From JBIOUF01 sp044866695 (lineage in GTDB: Bacteria; Actinomycetota; Actinomycetes; Propionibacteriales; Nocardioidaceae), in assembly GCA_044866695.1 (NCBI GenBank), contig JBIOUF010000251.1, forward strand, positions 1-10,233: DNA of 10,233 nucleotides, in the 5' to 3' direction. The translations under genes and the position numbers were made by a program. Positions 1 to 7,600 of this stretch are shown here, one piece after another. A model generated the notes under the pieces. The model saw only the letters and a program-made list of their open reading frames with translations. It did not search any database and was not told the DNA's origin. Position 1 is the stretch's first letter. Each line of letters starts with the position of its first letter.

Positions 1-479
1 CCGTCAACCCGGGCCTCGAGCTCCTCGAAGGTCACCTGCAGGCGTTGGGGATGCGGCTCGTCCGCGGGGAGAAGGCGACGCGGACGGTCGCGCGGAAGAA
101 GCCCGGCCAGAAGGTGTTCGGCAGCCCAGCGAAGCTGAAGGCGTCCCTCAAGACCGACGCCGACCTTCCGCCGAATGCCATGACAGCCGGCCCCGACGAC
201 ACGTTCGACTGGGCGGGGTACACCTGGCGGGTCGCCTCGGTGCAGACCATCTACACCCTCGAGGTGGTCGACGGGAAGGGCCGCAGGAAGAACGGACTGC
301 AGGTCTCGGGCAACGAGTCCAACCTGCTCTCCAAGGCCGATGCCCGGGTGGACACTCCGCAGGACCTGCCGACCTACCAGCCCGGCCGGCGCTTCGAGTG
401 GGACACCACGCTGTGGAAGCTGGTCTCCTCCGAGCGCGACTTCGAGCTCACCGTGGTCACGGACCTCGGCGCGGGGTGA
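1..479 (+). CDS. C-terminal part of an unrecognised protein with a duplicated W-rich motif (5' end outside window)
   Basis: The reading frame is open from base 3 to the TGA at 477-479, and no stop lies between the window edge and the TTG at 45, so this is most likely the last 158 or so codons of a longer gene rather than a gene starting at 45. The visible part is soluble and basic at first (RGEK, ARKKPG), then turns beta-like. It contains two copies of a 22-residue motif: FDWAGYTWRV...YTLEVV (about bases 204-269) and FEWDTTLWKL...FELTVV (about bases 393-458). They align without gaps and share F, W, W, S, L, V and V, with D/E, R/K and Y/F substitutions. I do not recognise the family; no signal peptide, membrane segment or catalytic motif is visible in this part. 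It converges on the cupin gene and ends inside a shared hairpin. GC-rich third positions support real coding. Confidence 0.75.
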   Translation, partial: VNPGLELLEGHLQALGMRLVRGEKATRTVARKKPGQKVFGSPAKLKASLKTDADLPPNAMTAGPDDTFDWAGYTWRVASVQTIYTLEVVDGKGRRKNGLQVSGNESNLLSKADARVDTPQDLPTYQPGRRFEWDTTLWKLVSSERDFELTVVTDLGAG

Positions 480-515
480 CCGGGAGCAAGAAGGCTTGCG
501 CCGCTCCCCCGGTCA
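477..515. terminator. Hairpin spanning both stop codons of a convergent gene pair
   Basis: TGACCGG (477-483) pairs with CCGGTCA (509-515), and GAGC (484-487) pairs with GCTC (503-506), with two unpaired C at 507-508. A further GGC/GCC stem (493-495 with 500-502) closes on TTGC. The first three bases of the left arm are the plus-strand TGA, and the last three bases of the right arm (TCA) are the minus-strand stop. The symmetry suggests a bidirectional terminator. There is no U-tract on either side, so an intrinsic terminator of the E. coli type is not proven. Confidence 0.55.
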
Positions 516-875
516 GGTCGTGGGCTTGGCGTACCTGGCAACCCCGGTGTCGAGGAGGACGCAGGGTTCGTCGCCGTCGACCCACGCGTCGTGGCCGGGC
601 TCGATCCGGACCACGTCGCCAGGACCCACGGTCGCCTCGGTGCCGTCGTCCATCCGCACCGTCATCCGGCCGGACAGGCAGAACCCGGTGTGCAGGACCT
701 GGCAGGACTCGGTGCCCGCGATCGGCTTGACGTCGCTCGACCAGCGCCAGCCCGGCTCGAAGGTGCCCTTCCCGATGGTGAAGTCGCCGAACGTGACGAC
801 GTCCATGTGGCCGTGAGCCTGGAAGGGCCGGCGCTCGTGGGGGTGGTCGATGCTCTGGGACTCGACAGCTGCCAT
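513..875 (-). CDS. Small single-domain cupin protein
   Basis: This 120-residue protein is a single cupin beta-barrel. Residues 27-48 (VVTFGDFTIG, then FEPGWRW) form the first strands. Residues 62-79 hold the first cupin motif around HTGFCLSGRMTVRMDDG. Residues 84-98 hold the second, GPGDVVRIEPGHDAWV, with the typical PGD turn and a histidine (H95) at a usual metal-ligand position. The normal HxH pair of motif 1 is reduced to one histidine and a cysteine, so metal binding and activity cannot be read from the sequence. Actinobacterial relatives are annotated only as cupin-domain proteins; the substrate is unknown. The start is ATG at 873-875, with AGGAGG (complement of 885-890) nine bases upstream. 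The same frame is open for another 441 bases upstream into an isomerase remnant, but the ribosome binding site and the domain boundary favour this start. It ends at TGA in the shared hairpin. Confidence 0.88.
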   Translation of the reverse strand: MAAVESQSIDHPHERRPFQAHGHMDVVTFGDFTIGKGTFEPGWRWSSDVKPIAGTESCQVLHTGFCLSGRMTVRMDDGTEATVGPGDVVRIEPGHDAWVDGDEPCVLLDTGVARYAKPTT

Positions 876-884
876 GGCAGGAAG

Positions 885-890
885 CCTCCT
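885..890 (-). promoter_or_regulatory. Shine-Dalgarno site of the cupin gene
   Basis: The minus strand reads AGGAGG, nine bases before the ATG at 875. This perfect site decides the start within a frame that is otherwise open up to 1316. Confidence 0.75.
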
Positions 891-1094
891 GGTAGACGGG
901 TTCCCGAGACCTCGAGACCACCGTAGGCCAATCCGGGGCTGAGCTTGGGCCGATCCTGTGATCTCGATCGGCCGCATCTGCAGCGCGGGCCGGTCTACGT
1001 CGAGATCGTGGATAGGCGGCGACTGACACGAGTCACCGAGGCGTTCACCCGCGCCAGGCAGAGATGCGATGCGCCCTCGCCCGGCACAGTGGTG

Positions 1095-1316
1095 GCGGCG
1101 GCTGCCGCTCGTCCACCAGTCCTCGAGGAGCTCGACCTCGCCGTGCACCAGGCCGAGGTCGTCGCAGAGCTGTCTCACCTGTGGCAGCCCGTACGACGCC
1201 CGCGCGGCGTCGAGGTCATCGATCGTGAAGCCGATGCCGGTGAGGCCTGCGGCGGCGACCGCCTCGGCGCGGACCCGGAGGTCGACCGGGCTCAGGTGAC
1301 GTCCGTGGACCGGCAT
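1095..1316 (-). pseudogene. N-terminal remnant of a xylose-isomerase-like TIM-barrel protein (sugar phosphate isomerase/epimerase family)
   Basis: About 74 codons keep the look of the start of an AP_endonuc_2 / sugar phosphate isomerase-epimerase barrel: HLSPVDLRVRAEAVAAAGL (strand-helix start), TGIGFTIDDLDAARASYGL, VRQLCDDLGLVHGEVELL and DWWTSGSRR, a typical layout of the first two to three beta/alpha units. Family members are usually 250-300 residues. Here the resemblance stops abruptly after SRR at about 1095, and none of the three minus frames downstream gives a convincing continuation. Upstream, the frame continues as QAPCWTHAGDA, which fits the family N-terminus, but it is closed by TAG at 1359-1361 with no start codon before 1316. 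Both ends are therefore lost. No metal-binding residues of the active site remain, so it should be inactive. The frame is still open through to the cupin gene. Confidence 0.65.
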
Positions 1317-1481
1317 CGCGTCGCCGGCATGGGTCCAGCAGGGCGCCTGACCGCAGTGCTACACCACGACCTCAGGTACGACATGCGCCTCGCCTGCCAC
1401 GTGATCATGCAGGTGCAGGGCCATCGACGGTCCGATCGAGTCGGTTCGGTCCCCCATCCACATCGTGACACCGCACAACAT

Positions 1482-1510
1482 CCCGCTTCTCCCGAGCTAA
1501 CCCATCGCCC
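1482..1510 (-). other. G-quadruplex motif
   Basis: On the minus strand four GGG runs are separated by loops CGAT, TTAGCTC and AGAAGC, which satisfies the classic G3N1-7 pattern. It lies 106-134 bases past the stop of the giant gene in a non-coding gap, next to a tandem repeat whose copies carry further GGG runs. Such motifs arise by chance in GC-rich DNA, so a role is not implied. Confidence 0.5.
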
Positions 1511-1515
1511 TTCTG

Positions 1516-1556
1516 CAGCGATCCCGTCAGCTCGCCCAGCGATCCCGTCAGCTCGC
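1516..1556. repeat. Two-copy tandem repeat, 20 identical bases at a 21-base period
   Basis: CAGCGATCCCGTCAGCTCGC occurs at 1516-1535 and again at 1537-1556 without mismatch. Each copy can pair AGCGA with TCGCT around its own centre. It sits 60-100 bases downstream of the giant gene's stop, with no gene across it. It could be a recent slippage duplication, part of a transcript 3' end, or a paired protein-binding site. Confidence 0.7.
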
Positions 1557-1588
1557 GACGAGCGCGGTCACCTTGTCGCGTCCGGCGC

Positions 1589-1611
1589 CGTGGCGGTCGT
1601 GCACGCCCACG
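1589..1611 (-). terminator. Weak hairpin after the giant gene
   Basis: CGTGGCG (1589-1595) pairs with CGCCCACG (1604-1611), leaving one bulged C and an eight-base loop. It starts five bases past the giant gene's stop. No U-tract follows, so termination is only a guess from position. Confidence 0.25.
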
Positions 1612-1615
1612 AACG

Positions 1616-4600
1616 TCATGGTGCGTTGCAGCTGGTGAAGCCGCTCTGGGCGGAGAGCAGTGCCGTCCCACCGGTCCCGAAAGTGCCGGAGGTGCTGGTG
1701 TTGAGCGAGTTCACGTAGTTCTCGACGCCAGGTGAGCTGGTCGCCGCCATGCCCTCGACTCCGAACGTGTTCACCGCAGGGTCGGTGCCCTGTTTGCGGA
1801 GGTTGATGCCCGGTGACGTGGTGGCGGTCCCGGAGTTGGTGCTGCCGGCGGTGGTGTTGCCGCTGATCTCCAGGCACATCGTGGTGTCACCCGCTGCCGA
1901 GCCGGAGTCGACCCGGATGCCCGCCCTGGCTGCGTTGCTGGCGATCGGTGCGGCGACCGTGTTGTTGAGGACGCGAGCGATCATGGTGCTGCCGGAGTCC
2001 CGGACGATCGGGAAGATGCCGGGCCCGTCGGTGCCCATCACGTTGTTGCCGGAGATCAGGGTGGTGTGGGTGCCGGCGCCGAGATCGCCCGGATCGTCGG
2101 TGCCGACGGCGATGCCGGCACAACCGACCGCGCTGTTGGCGTTGACGAAGTTGTCCTGGACCGTCGAGGTCATGGTGACCGGGCCGTCCATCTGGACCTC
2201 GATGGCGATGCAGTCGATGTTCCTGAGCCGGTTCGTCGCCGTCCCGTTGTTGGAGACGTTGAAGTTCCCTTGACCGCCGTTCCCGGAGACACCACCGGTG
2301 AAGAACCGGTCGGGCTGGTTGCCGATGCCGCCGTTGCCGCCGTTCATCGAGTTGCCGGTGACCGCGATCACGTCGGTGCCGCTGCCCGCGACGCCAGCGC
2401 TGCCGGTCGGCCCGCCGGCGTTCGGGTTGCCGGCCCGCACCTGCACTCCGACGCCGGCGCGGAAGTCGGTGATGGTGTTGTTGGCGACCGTCGCCCTGGT
2501 GATGCTGGCCGCCGATGCCGGCAGGCCGCTCCCGATGAGGGTGATCGCGGATCCCGGGGTGGCGACGTCGCCGGTGTCGGAGAGCGCGTTGTTGGAGATC
2601 GTGGCGTTGCTGATCGTGCCGGCCCAGTTCTCGATGTCGATGCCCTCGGCCTCGGTCAGGCTGATCACGTTGTTGGTGATGGTCACCACGCCGGTGAGGT
2701 TCGGGGTCGAGGTGAGGCTGTCGTCGAAGGTGATGCTGTTCTCGTCCGAGGCATCCCCGGCACCGGTGATCGTGCCGTCGACGAAGCTGAAGCCGCTCAC
2801 CTGGGTCCCGTTGACGCCACTGTCACCGGTGTTGAGCAACCGCATGTTGCGAAACGACGCGGAGGTGGTGTTGGTCAGCGAGATCCCGGACCCGGTGGTG
2901 CCCTGGATCGTGCCGCCCGACAGGTCACCGCCCTGGGTGGCGGAGCCGCTGCCGGTGACGGTCACGCCGCCGTTGCTGCCCGTGTTGGTCAGCACGATCC
3001 CGTTGGGGGCGCCGTTCGAGGCGATGCTGCGGAACAGCATCCCGCCGGCGCCGATCGTGGTGTTGGCCACGTTGAGCGCGACCCCGGTCGTGGTGGCCAG
3101 GGTGTTGTCCGGGGCGGTGCCGTTGGCGTTGGGGTCGGTCACGATCACGGTGCCACCGCCGGTGGCGTCGAACGCGGCGTTGGTGCCGGTGGAGAGGGTG
3201 AGGCCGCCGTCGAAGCGGATGCTCGCCGAGGGGTTGGTGGCGAGGTTGACGCCGCTGCCGGTCGCGGTGACCAGGCCGTTGAGGTCGACGGTGCCACCGC
3301 CGCGGTTGGTGACCTCGACCGGGCGTGAGGCGGCGGCGCTGGTGTTGATGGTTCCGTCGTAGGTGACGCCTGCGTTGCCCTGGTTGATGTCGAAGCCGAT
3401 GCCGGCGGCGCCGATGATGGCACTCCCGCTGCCGGCGCTGAAGGTGCCGGCAGCGAAACTGTCGAGGTTGATGCCGTCGGTGCTGCTGTTGGTGGAGTCG
3501 GTGTCGTCGAAGGCGAAGCTACCGGCTCCGGTGATGTCGACGGCGGGGCCGCCGGTCGCGGATACCGAGTCGGTGCCGCCGGTCCCGACCGTGACGGTGC
3601 CGGCGTTGTTGAGCAGGAACGCCGCGGCCGCGCCGCCGGTGGTCAGGCTGATGTCGGCCGCGACGTCGTCGCCCAGGGCGATGGTGCCGGTGGTGTTGAC
3701 CAGGGACAGGCCGCCGGACCCGGAGCCGTCGACGGTGACCTCGTCGAAGGTGCTGGTCCCCAGCGCGGTGCCGGTCAGGTCGAGCGCCTTCGCGCCGTGC
3801 GTGGTGACCGAGATGGTGCTTCCGGGGGCGAACACGACCGTGCCGGCGTTGCTCAGCCGGATCCCGAGGTCGGCGCTCGTGGCGTTGTTGGCGTCACCGT
3901 TGTCGATCGTCAGGTCCGAGACGTTGAAGGTGCCGGTGGTGCCGTCCAGCTCGAGGCCGGGCTGGGTGCCGCGAGTGCCGGCGTCGACGATGGTGACGTT
4001 GTCGATGACGCCGCCACCGGTGTCGCCGCTGCTGCCGGCGATCCCGCCGCCGGTGCCCTGCGGGTCGATGGCGAGGCCGCGGACGGTGTCGCTGTCGTCG
4101 AGGTCGACAACGTCGGCGTTGGTGTCGGTCAGGGTCGGCCGCTTGCCTGCCACGCCGGCGTGCAGGGTGTCGCCACTGACCACGAGGTTCGCCACCTCGC
4201 CGATGAGCTGCTGGTTGGCCTTGAGGTTGATGCCGGCGGCGTACCCGGTCGAGGTGCCGTTGCCGTCGTACACGAAGACGGTGTGCCCGGTGCCCGAGGC
4301 GGTCTCGGCCTGGGCGAGGGTGTCGAACGGCTTCTCCGACGTGCCGGCGTTGCCTTGGGCGTCGTCGTTGTCGACGTACCAGACGCAGCCGGCGACGGCG
4401 ATCGTGACCCGGCCGGTGTCAGTCAGGTTCGGCGTGCCACCGTCGTTGACCGTGTAGTCGAAGAAGTCGCTGGTGTCGGTGCAGCTCGTGGAAGGGGCGG
4501 GCTCGAAGACGAAGTCACCGTCGGCCTGGATGGTCACGCTGCCGCCGTCGCTAGTGGAGAAGGTGCCGGCGGTGACGCTGAGCGGGCCCGGGCCGTCGAT

Positions 4601-7600
4601 GTCGGTGTCGCCGGCGGTGATGTCGCCGCTGATCGTCTTGTGCGGCCGGTCGGCCGAGGGTGCGGTGTCCGTGGGGTCCGGCGTGCCGGGCGCCCCGTCG
4701 TCGGGGTCGTTGCCGACGAGCGTGGTGTTCCCGATCGCGCCGTTGGCACCGTTGAAGGTCTCGTCGTCGGCGACCGGCGCGTCGTTCACACAGGTCACCG
4801 TCATCGACACGGTCCCGGTGGAACCGCCGTTGAGGGTGTAGGTGAACGTGTCAGGAGCGGTGCCCGGTGGGTTGTTGCAGTAGTTCGGGTCCGGCTGGTA
4901 GGTCAGCCCGGTGTGCGCGCCAGGGCTGCCGCCGGTGAGCGTGACGGTCCCGTTGGCCGGGTCGGAGGCAGAGGAGATCGCCCTGGGGCCGGCGTCGGGG
5001 TCGGTGTCGTTGCCGAGGACCCCGACCGCGGTGGCGGCGGCGTCCTCCAGCACGGTCGCGGAGTCGTCGACCGCGGTGGGCAGGTCGTCGACCGCGGTCA
5101 CGGTGATGTCGATGGTGTCGCTCGGAGAGCCTCCGCCGGTGGTGATCGAGAAGCTGACCGTGCGGTTGGCAGTGGACGGGTTGTCGCTGGTGTTGACGTA
5201 GGTGACCGCCGCGAGCGCGGCCTCGTACTGGGCGGCGGTGCCGTTGCCGGTCAGCAGCACCGTCTGGTTGGTGCTGGCTCCCTCGGTGATGGAGTCGGCC
5301 AGGTTGTTGTCGGTCCAGTCGAGCACGTCCTGGCCGGCCTGGAAGCTGCCCTGCGTGATGCTCACGGACCCAGCCGTGATGGTCAGCCCGTCGGGGTTGG
5401 TGATGTCGACAGCCGGGTCCACGACCTTGGCAGTGCCGTTCTCGGTGTACGCCGTCGGTCCTGCCGAGCTGGTCAGGCCCGGCGCGTCGGCGACACAGGT
5501 CACCGTCACAGCCACGGTGGCGGTCGAGCCGCCGTTGAGCGTGTAGGTGAACGTGTCCGGGCTCGTGGCGGGCGGGTCGTTGCAGGAGTTCGGGTCGGGG
5601 GCGTAGGTGAGCCCGGTGCGGGCGCCCGGGCTGCCGCCGGTGAGCGCCACCGTGCCGTTGGCCGGGTCGGAGGCAGACGAGATCGTCTTGGGGCCGCCAT
5701 CGACGTCGGTGTCGTTGGCCAGCACGTTCACCGCGGTGGCGCCAGAGTCCTCGGTCACGGTGGCGGAGTCGTCGACGGCGACGGGGTCGTCGTCCACGCA
5801 GGTCACCGTGACCGTGACGGTGGCGATGGAGCCGCCGCCCAGGGTGTAGGTGAAGTCGTCGGTGGTGGTGCCGGGCGGGGCGTTGCAGAAGTCGGCGTCG
5901 GGCTGGTAGGTCAGGTCGTCGCCGCCGTTGGTGATCACCACGGTGCCGTTGGCCGGCTGGGTCACCTGGGTGATGGTCATCGGCCCGCCGTCGGGGTCGG
6001 TGTCGTTGGCGAGCACGTCGACGCTGGTCGCGGCGGCGTCCTCGGTCACGGTCGCCGTGTCGTCGACCGCGGTCGGCGGGACGTCGCAGGGAACGGTCAC
6101 CGACACCGTGGCGGTCGAGCCGCCACCCAAGGTGTAGGTGAACGTGTCCGGGGCGTCGTCGTCGCAGTAGCCGGCGTCCGGCCGGTAGGTCAGGTCGTCG
6201 CCGCCGTTCGTGATCACCACCGTGCCGTTGGCCGGCTGGGTGACCTGGGTGACGGTCATCGGCCCGCCGTCGACGTCGGTGTCGTTGGCGAGCACGTCGA
6301 TCGTGGTCGCAGGCGCGTCCATGGCGATGGTGGCGGAGTCGTCGACCGCGGTCGGGCCGTCGTCCACGCAGGTCACCGTCACGCTCACGGTGGCCTGGTC
6401 GCCGCCGTTCACCGTGTAGGCGAAGGTGTCGTCGGGCTCGGCGCCGGAGGTGTTGCAGTAGTCGGCGTCCGGCTGGTAGGTCAGGCCGGTGCCGACGCCG
6501 GTGATGGCCACCGTGCCGTTGTCCGGCTGGGTCACCGACTCGATCGTGATCGCATCGCCGTCGGCGTCGGTGTCATTGCCCAGGACGTCCACCGCAGTTG
6601 CGGAGTCGTCCTCGGTCACGGTGGCGGTGTCGTCGACCGCGACGGCGGCGTCGTCGGCGCAGGTGACAGTTACGCTCACGGTGGCGGAGTCGCCGCCGTT
6701 CAGGGTGTAGGTGAAGGTGTCGACGGGCTCGGCGCCGGGGGCGTTGCAGTAGTCGGCGTCGGGCTCGTAGGTCAGGTCGTCGCCGCCGTTGGTGATCACC
6801 GTGCTGCCGTGGGCTGGCTGGGTGAGGCCGGTGATGGTCTTGGGGCCGCCGTCGACGTCGGTGTCGTTGGCGCGCGCGTCGATGGTGGTCGGACCGGAGT
6901 CCTCGGGCACCGTCTCGGCGTCGTCCACCGCCCTGGGTGCGTCGTCTCGACCCGCGATTGTGACCCTCACCGTCGCGGTGTCCGCGCCGCCCTGGCCATC
7001 CGCGACCCTGTAGCGGAACGTGTCGGAGCCGGAGGCTCCCGCCGCGAGCGACTCGAACCGGTCACGCGGGTCGTACCGGACCCGGGTCCCGCCGCCGATG
7101 ACGGTCACTGCACCCTTCGTGCCTGCCGTGTTCACCGCCGTGACCAGCAGGTCGTCGCCGTCCGGGTCGATGTCGTTGCCCAGCACGTTGACGCCGACGG
7201 CCGAGTCCTCGTCGGTCGACGTCGTGTCGTCGGTGGCCGACGGAGGCAGGTTCCTGGTCACCTCGCACCGGGTGAGCCTGTTGAAGCCCGACCCGCCCTC
7301 GCAGTCGTCGGTCGCCCGACCGCCGTCCAGGAAGTCGTCGCCGGGACCGCCGCGCAGGGTGTCGCCGTTGTGCTCGCCGCGCAGCGTGTCCGCGCCCACG
7401 CCACCGAGGAGACTGTCGCTCCCGCGGCCACCACGCAGCTCGTCCCCACCCAGACCGCCGACGAGCCGGTCGCTCCCCCGGCCACCACGCAACACGTCCG
7501 CGCCGATGCCGCCGACGATCACGTCGTCGCCGCTCCGGCCACAGATCAGGTCCCGGCCGCCGCGCCCCGCCACGACGTCGTCGCCCCTCCCGGCCACGAT

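Larger units (their letters stand above)
1361..1615. other. Gap without a supported gene
   Basis: This stretch lies between the isomerase remnant and the end of the giant gene. Besides the tandem repeat, G-rich motif and weak hairpin listed separately, it contains two very short minus-strand frames. One has 23 codons (1548-1619) whose ATG overlaps the giant gene's stop as ATGA. The other has 34 codons (1359-1463) and no ribosome binding site. Neither has enough support to call. Confidence 0.5.

Noticed and set aside
1359..1463. 34-codon minus-strand frame before the isomerase remnant
   Set aside because: No ribosome binding site, no recognisable protein, and it ends at the stop that closes the remnant's frame. 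It might be part of the decayed gene but cannot be shown.
1548..1619. 23-codon frame overlapping the giant gene's stop as ATGA
   Set aside because: It is very short, with no domain and no evidence beyond the overlap. A hairpin lies inside it, and chance ATGA overlaps are common.
945..1718. A 257-codon plus-strand frame across the isomerase remnant
   Set aside because: It runs over non-coding gap, repeat and the end of the giant gene without any domain, and mirrors the minus-strand remnant.
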